Positions 33,468-42,491 are shown, counted from the first letter of the stretch. The stretch is DNA of 64,000 bases from Salinibacter ruber DSM 13855 (GCF_000013045.1 NC_007677.1:2418001-2482000), one strand, 5' to 3'. The notes: generated by a model from the letters alone, not told the origin. Numbers and translations: made by a program.

Positions 33468-34064
33468 CTACTCGTGCGGATGGGCGCCCCGGACGAGGTG
33501 CCAGTGGTGGCGCTGATGATGCTGCCCGTAGGCCAGCAGGCCGATGTAGCCGAGTCCGCGAATTTTGTCGACCTCCCGCGGATTCGGGGTCGTAACGCGC
33601 AGCACGTAGGCGTCGCCGTCCTCAGTGACCGTCATCGTCCAGCCCGTCTCCTGGCGCAGCATGTGCGGGTGCGCGTCGAGCACCCGGTCGAGCGATGCAC
33701 GGGCCGCCTCCTGCGTGGGCCGTACACGAAGACGGACGCCCCCATCGATGGGCGTCTGTGCCTCCACGGCCACGTCCATCGCCACGCGCTCCATGTCGAG
33801 CAGATGCTGGCGCAGGGCCGCCATGTCGACCCGGGACCAGTCCGTCGTTGAATCGGCTTCGAGCCGCCGGACCGCCTCCTGTACCGTCCCGAAGACAGAC
33901 TGTCCTGAGGCCTGGAGTACGGGCGAGGGGGACGACATTGCGCCTCCCGAACCATGATGCCGTCCCTGGTCGTGCTGCTGTGCCGAGGCGACCGGCCCAA
34001 AGAGAACCGGTCCGGCGACAAGAACGAGCACGGACATGCAGAACCGGAATGAAGATGCGGTCAT
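33468..34064 (-). CDS. Exported hypothetical protein, His-rich at both ends
   Basis: About 198 residues from the ATG at 34064: signal peptide MTASSFRFCMSVLVLVAGPV ending near ASAQ, then QHDQGRHHGSGG. A helical middle follows (GTVQEAVRRLEADSTTDWSR, MAALRQHLLDMERVAMDVAV), with a C-terminal YGQHHQRHHWHLVRGAHPH. No family recognised. The clustered histidines at both ends suggest metal binding in the periplasm. It converges with the efflux operon (28 bp from the DUF2892 stop) and could be functionally linked, but no TetR operator precedes it. Confidence 0.65.
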   Translation of the reverse strand: MTASSFRFCMSVLVLVAGPVLFGPVASAQQHDQGRHHGSGGAMSSPSPVLQASGQSVFGTVQEAVRRLEADSTTDWSRVDMAALRQHLLDMERVAMDVAVEAQTPIDGGVRLRVRPTQEAARASLDRVLDAHPHMLRQETGWTMTVTEDGDAYVLRVTTPNPREVDKIRGLGYIGLLAYGQHHQRHHWHLVRGAHPHE

Positions 34065-34095
34065 ACGGGATATCGGGTCCATTGGTACAGAGAGT

Positions 34096-34725
34096 CTACG
34101 AGGTGGACGGCCGGCACCACACGAGACGAACCGTCGCCGCGGGGCCCCGGTGCATGCCCTCGTCGAGGGTCGGCTCGGCCGCTTCGAGATGGTCGATGCC
34201 CGCCTCGGCGAAGTGCCCGCGGAGCTCGTCGGCGGTGACCATCATGGCAGGATCGGGCGGGCCGCCGCTCGTGTAGCCGTCCGTGCGCTGCTCCGGGCGA
34301 AACCACTCCGCCACGAGGCGCCCCCCGGGCCGCAAACAGCGCTGAACGAGGCGGTACAGGCCCGGTCGCTCGTCGGCGGGAAGGTGGAGAAACGTGACGA
34401 CGACCGCGTCCCACGCCCGGGCGGGCTTCCACTCGCGCACATCGGCCTGGATCGCCTCGACCTCCACCCCGGCCTCCGTCGCGAGGCGTTCCGTCTTGCG
34501 GAGCCCCTCCACGGCGTAGTCGACCGCGGTGACCGTATGGCCCTCCCGGGCCAGGTGCACGGCGTTGCGCCCCTCGCCCGCCCCGAGCAGGAGAACCTCA
34601 CCGGCCTCCGGCAGCCACGTCCGGGCGGCGCTCGCGACGAAGCGGTTGGGGGCCTCGCCGTACACGTACTCCTCGTTGGCAAAGCGGTCGTTCCAGAACG
34701 CAGCGGGCTTGGGCATGGCGGCCAT
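34096..34725 (-). CDS. SAM-dependent methyltransferase (TehB/class I)
   Basis: 209 residues, cytoplasmic. FWNDRFANEEYVYGEAPNRF at the N-terminus and VLLLGAGEGRNAVHLAREGH (SAM motif I) place it with the small tellurite-resistance/thiopurine methyltransferase-like class I enzymes. VTAVDYAVEGLRKTERLA and LRPGGRLVAEWF are motifs II and III. Substrate unknown; toxic oxyanions or small thiols are typical for relatives. Same strand as, and 31 bp from, the exported protein gene downstream, so the two may share a transcript. Confidence 0.85.
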   Translation of the reverse strand: MAAMPKPAAFWNDRFANEEYVYGEAPNRFVASAARTWLPEAGEVLLLGAGEGRNAVHLAREGHTVTAVDYAVEGLRKTERLATEAGVEVEAIQADVREWKPARAWDAVVVTFLHLPADERPGLYRLVQRCLRPGGRLVAEWFRPEQRTDGYTSGGPPDPAMMVTADELRGHFAEAGIDHLEAAEPTLDEGMHRGPAATVRLVWCRPSTS

Positions 34726-34763
34726 TGACGGTTCGAATGCCGGCGGGACGGTGCGAGAAAAGA

Positions 34764-35534
34764 CTACTTCTGGCTCAACGGCCTCGTCACCGCCCCAAAG
34801 TTAATGCGATCGGCGTCCTGGGCCATCACACGGAGGCGCGTGGCGCCGCCCTCCGGCACGGAGACCGTGCCCCTGTACTCGTTGGTGGTGCCGGCGAACG
34901 CGAGCGGCGCCTCGGCCACGACGGCCCCGTCCCGAAGCAGCTGCGCGCGGATCGTGTACCTGTTCGCGTCCCACATCCCTCCCGGCTCCGTGGGGCACCC
35001 ACAGAGCATGCGCACCCGGGCCCGAACCGACAACTCCGCCCCCGGTTGGGGCCCTGTCGACGAGGGCTTTAGCACCTCCACGATGAAGCCGTGCAGGGTG
35101 AGCGTGATGCCGTCGCCCGTGACGTCCTCCCCCGGCACGAGAAGCACCGTTTTCGAAGCCGTCTGTGTCGCCTGCGGATAGTCGAGCGGCCCCTCAGCGG
35201 TGACGCGGACGCGGGTCGGCTCGGTCAGGTCGAGGGTCGTTTCGTACTGGGCCGCGCCGGGCACGTCGTAAGTGGTCGCGCCCCGCTCGCGGGGCTGCCG
35301 CATGATCTTGTCGGTGCTGCCCGAGTCCCCCGTCTGGCGGCCCTCGGCGAGCACCTCTCCGGTGCGGGCGTGTTCGATCGTGATGCGGGCCCCGCCCACC
35401 GGGTCTTGAATGAGCTTGGCGTCGTTGGAAACGGCCCGGACCACCACCGTGGTCGGCACGGCGTCCTGCGCGACCGCCTTCGGGGCGAGCAGCAGCACAA
35501 GGGGAACGATGGCAATCCACCGAAGACGATGCAT
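34764..35534 (-). CDS. Exported protein of unknown function, beta-rich
   Basis: 256 residues from the ATG at 35534: signal peptide MHRLRWIAIVPLVLLLAPKA ending VAQ. The rest is predicted all-beta: TVVVRAVSNDAKLIQDPVGG and GARITIEHARTGEVLAEGRQ in the first half look like a carboxypeptidase-regulatory/transthyretin-type sandwich. The second half, with MLCGCPTEPGGMWDANRY (two cysteines), looks like an immunoglobulin-like fold. No catalytic motif. Probably periplasmic or surface-exposed. A longer frame from 35753 is rejected, because the signal peptide starts at 35534. Confidence 0.65.
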   Translation of the reverse strand: MHRLRWIAIVPLVLLLAPKAVAQDAVPTTVVVRAVSNDAKLIQDPVGGARITIEHARTGEVLAEGRQTGDSGSTDKIMRQPRERGATTYDVPGAAQYETTLDLTEPTRVRVTAEGPLDYPQATQTASKTVLLVPGEDVTGDGITLTLHGFIVEVLKPSSTGPQPGAELSVRARVRMLCGCPTEPGGMWDANRYTIRAQLLRDGAVVAEAPLAFAGTTNEYRGTVSVPEGGATRLRVMAQDADRINFGAVTRPLSQK

Positions 35535-35893
35535 GGGCGGGGAATGGGACGTGGAACGGGGACGAGAAATCGTGGGCCCTCTATATCTGCGACTCGGGGA
35601 ACCGATCCCACGCCGTCCGCTCCTCCCTGGCTTTGGTGCGTGCTCCCAGAATGCACCACGACCGTGCAGGGGAAACACCCACAACAAACCTGCCCGAAAT
35701 GTGATAAACTTATAACACGATTTCTTCTTGGCCCTTGTCGAAAGACATGGCAATCAAGCGGGCGCCGACGCCCGACGAGTCGGTGGCCGTAGCCGGCTCG
35801 GGAATGGCCCGCGGCGGCCCCGCGGTGCAGGCGTCAATCGGACCCTTCATTCCCTCATTCCCTCTCGTTCTGTTCACAACCCCCCATCCCCCC
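35535..35893. other. Divergent intergenic region, exported protein / universal stress protein
   Basis: 359 bp. A markedly A+T-rich patch at about 35690-35730 includes an imperfect inverted repeat (35701-35718) and is the likely promoter/operator zone for one or both genes. The plus-strand frame into the stress gene runs open from 35735 but is not family-like. Confidence 0.5.
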
Positions 35894-36838
35894 ATGCTTT
35901 CCATTCAACGCATTCTTTTTCCGACCGACTTCTCGGACGGGGCGAGGCGCGCCTTTCCCCAGGCCGCCCACCTGGCCGACTGGCACGACGCCGGCCTTCA
36001 CATCCTGAACGTGACGGGGCGGCACCGCCACGACCACGAGGAGACGACAGCGAATTTTCCCATCGCCACCGACACGCTCACGAAGTGGCTGCGCCGCCCC
36101 GAAAAATCGGTGCGTGGCGCCAACTGGCCGGACCTGGAGGCCCTCCCCATCACCCAGGAGCAGGTCGAGTCGGCCGAGCCCGCCGAGCGCATCCTGGCCT
36201 ACGCCGAGGACGAGGCGATCGACCTGATCGTGATGGGCACCCACGGCCGCCGCGGGGTCGACCGCATGCTGTTCGGCAGCGTCACCGAAGAGGTGGTCCG
36301 CAAGGCCCCCTGCCCCACCCTTACGGTCCGGGCCGACGCGGACGTGGCGCCGGACCAGGCCGTCCGCCGCGTGCTCGCCCCGGTCGACTTTTCCGACGCC
36401 TCCCGGTCGGCGGTCCGGCACGCGAAAGAGATTGCCCTCACCTACGGGGCGGAGATTGACCTTCTGCACGTCGTGGAGGAGCCGTTTTACCCGCCGGCCT
36501 ACGGCCTCGGCGAGACGGGCTTTCCCACCGATAAGGTGATCGGAAGCGTGGAAGACGAGCTTGCCGACCTGGCCCGGTCGGAGGTCGGCTACGAGCACGT
36601 GATGATCGAGGCCCGCACCGGCGAACCGTCGCGCGAGATTCTCAACTACATCGACGAGAACGAGGTGGACCTCACCGTCATCGCCAGCCACGGGCGCACC
36701 GGCCTGGACCGCATGCTGATCGGGAGCGTGGCCGAGCGGGTGGTCCGCCAGTCCCCCACGCCGGTGTTTGTCGCTAAGCCGGACCGCGCGGCGCTCGTGT
36801 CGTCGGATGCGGCAGAGGCCGCTTCGGCCCGCGACTAA
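35894..36838 (+). CDS. Universal stress protein, two tandem UspA domains
   Basis: 314 residues from the ATG at 35894. Domain 1 (about 1-150) starts IQRILFPTDFSDGARRAFPQ and domain 2 (about 155-305) starts VRRVLAPVDFSDASRSAVRH. Each ends with the ATP-binding glycine loop: GTHGRRGVDRMLFGS and SHGRTGLDRMLIGS. Both sites look intact, so it should bind ATP. Cytoplasmic; induced by starvation or stress in relatives. Earlier in-frame starts (35735, 35747) are rejected because the Usp fold begins here. Confidence 0.93.
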   Translation: MLSIQRILFPTDFSDGARRAFPQAAHLADWHDAGLHILNVTGRHRHDHEETTANFPIATDTLTKWLRRPEKSVRGANWPDLEALPITQEQVESAEPAERILAYAEDEAIDLIVMGTHGRRGVDRMLFGSVTEEVVRKAPCPTLTVRADADVAPDQAVRRVLAPVDFSDASRSAVRHAKEIALTYGAEIDLLHVVEEPFYPPAYGLGETGFPTDKVIGSVEDELADLARSEVGYEHVMIEARTGEPSREILNYIDENEVDLTVIASHGRTGLDRMLIGSVAERVVRQSPTPVFVAKPDRAALVSSDAAEAASARD

Positions 36839-36943
36839 GGCCGAGCGCGTCCCCTCGCGGGGGCGACGATGGAACCCGTCTCGCCCCGCCCCGGTCCCGC
36901 GTAACGGAGGCAGTAATCTTTTCAGGGACCAGGCACTGGTGTT

Positions 36944-37867
36944 GTGAAGCGGATTCTATTCGTCTTTCTGGATGGGATCGGGCTGGGCCCGGCCGGGCCG
37001 GACAACCCGCTCTCGAACGACGCCGGCGCGGCCTTTCGGCGGCTGGCCGGCGGGGCGCCCTGGGTTCGGGGGCTCCCCAAGTGGGCCGCCCCCAATCACG
37101 TCGTCCGCCCCCTCGACGCCACGCTGGGGATGGACGGACTGCCCCAGAGCGGCACCGGACAGGCCACCCTCTTCACCGGCGTGAACTGTGCCGAGCGGGT
37201 GGGGCGCCACTTCGGGCCGTACCCTCACTCCGCCACCCACGACGTGCTGGACCACGAGAACCTCTTCCATCGCGTGCAGGGCCTGCCAGCGGTCCCCGAC
37301 GGGGGCGTCGCGTTCGCGAACGCGTTTCCGCCCCAGTTCTTCGAGGCCCCGTCGCGGCGGTGGACCGTCACGACGCGCTGCTGCGCGGGGGCCGGCGTGC
37401 CGCTTCGCGACCAGGAGGCCCTCCGGGCCCGCCGGGCCGTGCCCGCAGACCTGACGGCGGAGGGGTGGCGGGACGCCCTCCAGCTCGACGTCTCCCCCCG
37501 CACCCCCGCCGACACTGCCCAAGCATTGTTCGACACCCACCGCAGTCACGCGCTCACGCTGTTCGAGTTCTTCCACACGGACAAGGTGGGCCACGAACGG
37601 ATCGACCTCGCCCCGGGCGTGCTCCTGGAGCGACTGAACCGCTTCCTGGAACGGTTGCTCGACCTCCTCGATCCCGTCCAGGACACCCTCGTCGTGACGA
37701 GTGACCACGGCAACCTGGAGGACACCCGCCACACCCAGCACACCCGCAACCCCGTGCCGCTTCTGGCCTACGGATGGGCCGCGCCGCACCTGGCTGATGC
37801 TCGCACGCTGGCCGACGTGACCCCCGGCATCGTCGAGGCGTTCCGGACCGGACTCGACGGCCGGTGA
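36944..37867 (+). CDS. Alkaline-phosphatase-superfamily metalloenzyme (phosphopentomutase/phosphoglycerate mutase-like)
   Basis: 307 residues, GTG start. Metal-binding motifs of the superfamily are visible: ILFVFLDGIGLGP with the first Asp, GTGQATLFTG with the nucleophile Thr/Ser region, FHTDKVGHERI and VTSDHGNLED near the C-terminus. It lacks the large cap domain of cofactor-independent phosphoglycerate mutase and is much shorter (about 510 residues there), so the substrate is unknown. Cytoplasmic. Its stop codon and that of the convergent peptidase gene share a perfect palindrome (37863-37876). Confidence 0.75.
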   Translation: MKRILFVFLDGIGLGPAGPDNPLSNDAGAAFRRLAGGAPWVRGLPKWAAPNHVVRPLDATLGMDGLPQSGTGQATLFTGVNCAERVGRHFGPYPHSATHDVLDHENLFHRVQGLPAVPDGGVAFANAFPPQFFEAPSRRWTVTTRCCAGAGVPLRDQEALRARRAVPADLTAEGWRDALQLDVSPRTPADTAQALFDTHRSHALTLFEFFHTDKVGHERIDLAPGVLLERLNRFLERLLDLLDPVQDTLVVTSDHGNLEDTRHTQHTRNPVPLLAYGWAAPHLADARTLADVTPGIVEAFRTGLDGR

Positions 37868-37876
37868 CGCGTCACC
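37863..37876. repeat. Perfect 14-bp palindrome spanning two convergent stop codons
   Basis: GGTGACGCGTCACC. The TGA of the plus-strand gene (37865-37867) and the minus-strand TGA (37874-37872) both lie inside it. Confidence 0.7.
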
Positions 37877-40097
37877 CCTCGGGCCCCTCCCCACTCGTGG
37901 TGATCTCCTCGACGAGGCGATCGGCCCCGTAGACCGTGCGGAGGGCCTCCAGGATGCCCCGCCCGTCGACCGCCACCGCCCGGGCGCCGTTCCGGCGGTA
38001 CAGGTACTCGTTGGGAAGGGCCTCCATGTTGCTGTCGAAGACCACCCCGACGACTTCGAGGTCTTTGTTCAGCAGTGCCGACCCGGAGCTGCCGCCCGAG
38101 ATGTCGACGGTGGAGACGAGGTTGAGGGGGGTGTCGAGGTCGATCGAGTCGACGGCCGTGGCCCACCGTGCAGGAAGCGACCACGCCTCCTCGTTGTGGG
38201 AAAAGTACCGGTCGTACAGCCCGTAGAAGGTCGTGAAGGGCGGGGCCGTCGTCCCGTTGTATTGGTACGCCCGCACGCGGCCGTCCGAGAGCCGCAGCGA
38301 GCGCGTGGCGTCCGGCGGAAACGTGGTCCCGTAGACCGAAAGCCGGGCCCGCGAGAGGCGCGCATTGAGGGTTCGCTCCGACGCCCGCACGTCCTGCATC
38401 TGGCGGTTCGTGTTCAGGAACATGGGCGCCAGCGCCTCGATGACCGGCACCGACGGGTCGTCGCTCTTGCGGTACCCCTCGTCGAGCAGAGTGAGGAACC
38501 GCGTCGAGTCCATCAGTGCACTTTTTTCCACCAGCCGGGCGGCCACCTCCTCCGGCGTGCGCGTCTTGAAGAGTCGCTGGACGGTGGGGTGATCGGCGCC
38601 GTAGGCCGACCGGATCTCCTCAAATTGTGCCACCAAGAACTCCTTTTCGAGCCCGGCGGGCCAGTCGGTTACCTGCTCGGCGTCCTCCCGAATGGCCTCC
38701 AGCCGATCAGGGGGCGCGCCGCGTGTGCGGAGGAAGTCGTAGTAGTACCCGTGAAGCGCCCGCACCAGAATCCGGGACCCGAGCTCCAGATTCGCGAACG
38801 TCACGAAGGCCCCGGCCTTCTCCGCCATCACGACCTTGGACTGCTGAAGGCCCCCAATCCGCTCCACGATCGTCCCGTACGACTGCCGCAACGAGTCGAC
38901 GGCCCGGATGGAGTCTTGGAGGGCCTGGATCGCCGCGCCGCGCCGCGCGAGGAGGTACGAGTCGCGGAGCCCTCGGAGCTGACCCGTCTGCCCTTTGATC
39001 GTGTTCTCGATCGAGAAATAGGTATTTCGAAGGCCGTAGCGGTCGGACGAGTCGGGATTGCTGCGGATGTAGGTCTCGAGCAGGTCGCCCCGCGTCCGGA
39101 GGGCCTCAAGCCGATCGGGCAGCGCGTGGTCCCGCTGGTACTCGAGCTGCGAGACCATGTCGAGGCGACTCGTGGAGCCCGGGTGCCCCACGGCAAAGAC
39201 CGACTCGTTGGGCTGGGCCCCCTCTGTGTCCCACGAGAAGTGGTGCTCGGGGCGGAGGGGCTCGCCCTCCGAGGTGTAGACCCGAAAGAAGGCCACGTCC
39301 AGCGCGTACCGGGGATACGTGAAGTTGTCCTCCGTTCCCCCGAAGTACCCGAGCTGCAGCTCCGGGGCCATCACGAGCCGGACGTCCTCGTACCGGCGGT
39401 ACGTGTAGGCCGTGTACCGCGCCCCCTGGTACAGCGCCTTGACCTCCACGCGGAGCGAGCTGTCCCGCGTGCTGGCCTCGGCCGTCAACTGTTCTTGGAG
39501 CGACTGGACGCGCTGCTCGCGGGCCTGTGCCCCGGCCTCTCGCCCCTCGCGGAGCCCGTCGTACACCGTCCCGGTGACGTTCTCCGCCTCGACGAGCTGG
39601 TCGACATGCAAATCGGGGGCGCGACGCTCGTCGCTGCGGGCCGCCGCGTAGAACCCGTTCTTCAAGAGGGCCTCCCCGTCTCGACGGACGTCCGTGATGT
39701 GCTCCCGCGCGCAGTGATGGTTGGTCATCACGAGCCCCCTCGACGACACGAACGACGCCGAGCACCCACTGCCGAACCGAAGCGCGCCCCGCCGGGCCTT
39801 CGTGCGCCACTCGTCGTCGGGGGTGACGCCGTGGGCCTCCTGGAAGTAGGACGTGGGCAGGTTCTCGACCGTCCACATTCGCCCGCGGTCGAACCGCTGG
39901 GCCCGGACGGTGTCGGAGGGCGACGGGACCGACGCCGCCTCCGTGGCGGTCGCCCCCAGCGTGTCGTCCACGGACTCGGTCTCGTCGGGACGTTCCACGA
40001 CGGGCACCGATACGGTGCCCCCGCTCCCCCCACAGCCCGAGAGGAGCACGGCCCCAATTCCCAATATTGCGACAAGACGCCAAACGGAAGTGCGCAT
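37872..40097 (-). CDS. S46-family dipeptidyl-peptidase (DPP7/DPP11-like), lipoprotein
   Basis: Removes dipeptides from the N-termini of oligopeptides in the periplasm; the family is typical of Bacteroidota-like bacteria that live on peptides. 741 residues from the ATG at 40097; signal peptide with lipobox Cys (VLLSGCGG). The chymotrypsin-like triad is intact: His in GLVMTNHHCAREHI, Asp in YPRYALDVAFFRVY, Ser in ISGGSSGSALLN. The middle is the helical domain specific to S46. DPP7 versus DPP11 specificity depends on one residue near the Ser that I cannot align with confidence. A degenerate paralogue lies 55 bp upstream on the same strand. Confidence 0.93.
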   Translation of the reverse strand: MRTSVWRLVAILGIGAVLLSGCGGSGGTVSVPVVERPDETESVDDTLGATATEAASVPSPSDTVRAQRFDRGRMWTVENLPTSYFQEAHGVTPDDEWRTKARRGALRFGSGCSASFVSSRGLVMTNHHCAREHITDVRRDGEALLKNGFYAAARSDERRAPDLHVDQLVEAENVTGTVYDGLREGREAGAQAREQRVQSLQEQLTAEASTRDSSLRVEVKALYQGARYTAYTYRRYEDVRLVMAPELQLGYFGGTEDNFTYPRYALDVAFFRVYTSEGEPLRPEHHFSWDTEGAQPNESVFAVGHPGSTSRLDMVSQLEYQRDHALPDRLEALRTRGDLLETYIRSNPDSSDRYGLRNTYFSIENTIKGQTGQLRGLRDSYLLARRGAAIQALQDSIRAVDSLRQSYGTIVERIGGLQQSKVVMAEKAGAFVTFANLELGSRILVRALHGYYYDFLRTRGAPPDRLEAIREDAEQVTDWPAGLEKEFLVAQFEEIRSAYGADHPTVQRLFKTRTPEEVAARLVEKSALMDSTRFLTLLDEGYRKSDDPSVPVIEALAPMFLNTNRQMQDVRASERTLNARLSRARLSVYGTTFPPDATRSLRLSDGRVRAYQYNGTTAPPFTTFYGLYDRYFSHNEEAWSLPARWATAVDSIDLDTPLNLVSTVDISGGSSGSALLNKDLEVVGVVFDSNMEALPNEYLYRRNGARAVAVDGRGILEALRTVYGADRLVEEITTSGEGPEG

Positions 40098-40152
40098 GCA
40101 GATGGGTCTTACGACACAGAAGAGAATACGGTGCAACGCCGAAGCATGTCCC

Positions 40153-42231
40153 TCAGGGCGACCGGTCGGGCGAGCGGCCCCCGAACAGTTCGTCGACCAG
40201 CGCGTCCGCCCCGTACACGGCCGTCAGGGCCTCGCGCAGGCCGCGCACGTCCGTCCCCACGGTCCGCATCCGCTCCGGCAGGAAGAGGTACGCGCCCGCC
40301 ACGCCCTGAATGTTGGGCCCCGCGGCGACCCCGACCAGCTCCAGGGATTGGTTGAGGAGCGGCGCCCCATTGTTACTGACCGCCCCGTCGACGGAGGCCA
40401 CGAGGGTAAGGGGCGTCGAGCGGTCCATCCGTTCCCCCGCCTTGTGCCACCGCTCCGGGAGGGCCCAAGGCGTCTCCCCGCCAAACGCACGGTTCCGTTC
40501 GTAGAGGCCAAAGACGGTGGTGAAGGGCGGGGCCGTCGTTCCGTTGTACGGGTAGCCCCGGACGCGCCCGTCCGTCAACCGGGGGGCGGTGCCGTCCGTC
40601 AGCACGGGGGCCGACCGGGCGGCCCGACGGGCGTCTGCAAGACGCCGAGTGAGGCGGCGTTCGGCCCGCGTGAGGCCCCGCCACTGCTCGTGGAAGGAGC
40701 GGGCCCGCGCCCCGACCACGGCGGCCACGTCGGCCGCAGGGCCGTCGGTGGGGAACGCGTCCGTCCCGTCCCCCGAGGCCGACGCGAGCTGCTCGACGAC
40801 CGAGGCGGCGCGCTCGGCGGGCGACTGTCCCCCGAGGAGCCGCCCCACGGCGGCGGTGTCCGGGCGGAGGTGCCGCCGGAGGGCCTCCAGCCGGGCGGCC
40901 AGCAGGGCGGTCTCGACCGGCCCTGACGAAGACTGAAGGGAGTCCGCGGCGGTCATTGAGGCGTGCGAGGACGCGGTGCGCGTCGGCGACTCCTGTCTTT
41001 CCTCCCGAAGCAACCGACGGTACGTGGACGAGCCGTGCGGCCCGCCCTCCGCGGCCCCGAAGGCCCGGTAGCCGGCGCCAAGCGTTCGTTTGGTGTTCTG
41101 AATCGCAGCCAGGCTGTCCAGCACCCCCCCGAACCGCCGCTGGAGGGCCGGGTCTCGGCGAAGGGCCCGCCGGAGCCGCTCGTCTCGCTGCGCGAGACGG
41201 GCCCGCACATACTCGTTCCGCAGGGCCTCCAGGCGCGCCCGGGTCTGTTTCAGGGCCCGCTTGGCATCACGGAGGGCACTGCGCTGAGGGGGGGACGCCT
41301 CGGTGGTATCGAGACGGGCTCGCAGGGCCTGGGCCCGCGTCTCCAGGCGGTCGCGCCGCGCCGGCAGCACCAGGTCCCGCCGCGTGGCGAGCTGCGCCGC
41401 ACTCTCTGCCCGGTGGGGGGCCGTGGGCAGTCCGGCCGAAAACACGGCGTCTCCGGGGCGTGCCCCCTGCCCAGAGGGATCGAAAAAGTGGTTGGGGGCC
41501 AACGGCTGCCCCTCCGACGTGTAGATGCGAAGCAGTGCCACATCGAAGGCCGACCGCGGATACGTCAGCGCCGCGTCGGTGCCCCCGAATGCGCTGATTC
41601 GCCGGTCCGGCAGCAGGGCAACGCGCACGTCCTCGTGGCGCCGGTAGGTGTACGCCGTGTATGCGCCTTCCCCGTCGGCCGCCACCTCCACGTGCCGACC
41701 CGACTCGGCCTCCGTCTGGAGCCGCCCTTGGACCGCGGATATCGCGGCCGCCTTGGCGGTATCCTGTCGGGCCGTCCGCACCGCCGCCGTCACGTCGCTC
41801 GTCCGGACCAGGCGATCGGCGTGCAAGGCCGGCACGGCGCGCTCATCGGCGGGCCGCGCGGCCACGATGGCGGTGTCGCCTTGAGAATTGAGGTGCCGTC
41901 GCACGCAGCGGGCCGTCGTAAGGGCCAGCCCGTCCGCCGAGACCAGCGCCCCCGTGCATCCAGGGAGCCGCAGGACACTTCGGCGCAGGTGGGCCGCCCA
42001 GGCGCTGTCCACCTCCATCCCGTACCGACGCACAAGCCGGTCGGCCGGCGGCGCAACAAGGCTCCAGATTCGTCCCGCGTCCGACGCCTCCGCCACGACC
42101 GTGTCGCCCGGCGCGGCCGGGCCAAAGCGCGGCGCCCCCCGGTCCTGCGCCTGCGCCTGCGGCCCCATTCCGAGGCCGCCCCACAGCAGACTCGCCACGC
42201 CGATGATAAGTACGGAGCCTCGGAGCGTCAT
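40153..42231 (-). CDS. S46 peptidase paralogue, predicted catalytically inactive
   Basis: 692 residues from the ATG at 42231, signal peptide MTLRGSVLIIGVASLLWGGL ending QAQ. It aligns along its length with the neighbouring S46 peptidase (shared YPRSAFDVALLRIYTSEGQP, TVFGLYERN, LLNQSLELVGV). The His region reads LALTTARCVRRHL where the active enzyme has TNHHC, and the Ser region reads VSNNGAPLLN where it has GGSSGSALLN. His and Ser are therefore both lost; only the Asp remains. The reading frame is intact and of normal length, so this is a retained pseudoenzyme rather than a broken gene. It may bind peptides or assist its neighbour. Confidence 0.85.
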   Translation of the reverse strand: MTLRGSVLIIGVASLLWGGLGMGPQAQAQDRGAPRFGPAAPGDTVVAEASDAGRIWSLVAPPADRLVRRYGMEVDSAWAAHLRRSVLRLPGCTGALVSADGLALTTARCVRRHLNSQGDTAIVAARPADERAVPALHADRLVRTSDVTAAVRTARQDTAKAAAISAVQGRLQTEAESGRHVEVAADGEGAYTAYTYRRHEDVRVALLPDRRISAFGGTDAALTYPRSAFDVALLRIYTSEGQPLAPNHFFDPSGQGARPGDAVFSAGLPTAPHRAESAAQLATRRDLVLPARRDRLETRAQALRARLDTTEASPPQRSALRDAKRALKQTRARLEALRNEYVRARLAQRDERLRRALRRDPALQRRFGGVLDSLAAIQNTKRTLGAGYRAFGAAEGGPHGSSTYRRLLREERQESPTRTASSHASMTAADSLQSSSGPVETALLAARLEALRRHLRPDTAAVGRLLGGQSPAERAASVVEQLASASGDGTDAFPTDGPAADVAAVVGARARSFHEQWRGLTRAERRLTRRLADARRAARSAPVLTDGTAPRLTDGRVRGYPYNGTTAPPFTTVFGLYERNRAFGGETPWALPERWHKAGERMDRSTPLTLVASVDGAVSNNGAPLLNQSLELVGVAAGPNIQGVAGAYLFLPERMRTVGTDVRGLREALTAVYGADALVDELFGGRSPDRSP

Positions 42232-42375
42232 AAACCGGTGGGGGATCAGCAGCAAGCAGGGCAGGTGGATCGGACACGGCATCCGTACAGCCCGACACCA
42301 ACGCGGATCCATAGGAACCTCGATCCCATGTTACGATTCCTATTTCTGGCAGCACCGATGCCCGACGTTCCGCAT

Positions 42376-42460
42376 GCGAAAGTGGCGGAATTGGTAGACG
42401 CGCGAGACTTAGGATCTCGTGGGGCCTAGCCCCGTGGGGGTTCGAGTCCCCCCTTTCGCA
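42376..42460 (+). tRNA. tRNA-Leu(TAG)
   Basis: 85-nt class II tRNA. The acceptor arms GCGAAAG (42376-42382) and CTTTCGC (42453-42459) pair perfectly; the anticodon stem CGAGA/TCTCG encloses CTTAGGA with anticodon TAG at 42410-42412. A long variable arm (GGGGCC..CCCC) is present and the T-arm GGGGGTTCGAGTCCCCC is canonical. The discriminator is A (42460), as required for leucine. CCA is not encoded. Confidence 0.98.
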
Positions 42461-42472
42461 CAAGCAGAAGAC

Positions 42473-42491
42473 GCCCCTCAGCGTTCGGGGC
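42473..42491 (+). terminator. Hairpin downstream of tRNA-Leu
   Basis: GCCCC pairs with GGGGC around a 9-base loop, 12 bp after the tRNA. No T-tract follows, so it is only a possible terminator or processing site. Confidence 0.3.

Noticed and set aside
35735-35893. Longer start for the universal stress protein
   Set aside because: The extra 53 residues do not resemble a Usp domain, and the fold starts at the ATG at 35894.
37872-42231. S46 pair as one gene split by a frameshift
   Set aside because: Each has its own signal peptide and full-length alignment, separated by a 55-bp spacer; they are tandem paralogues.
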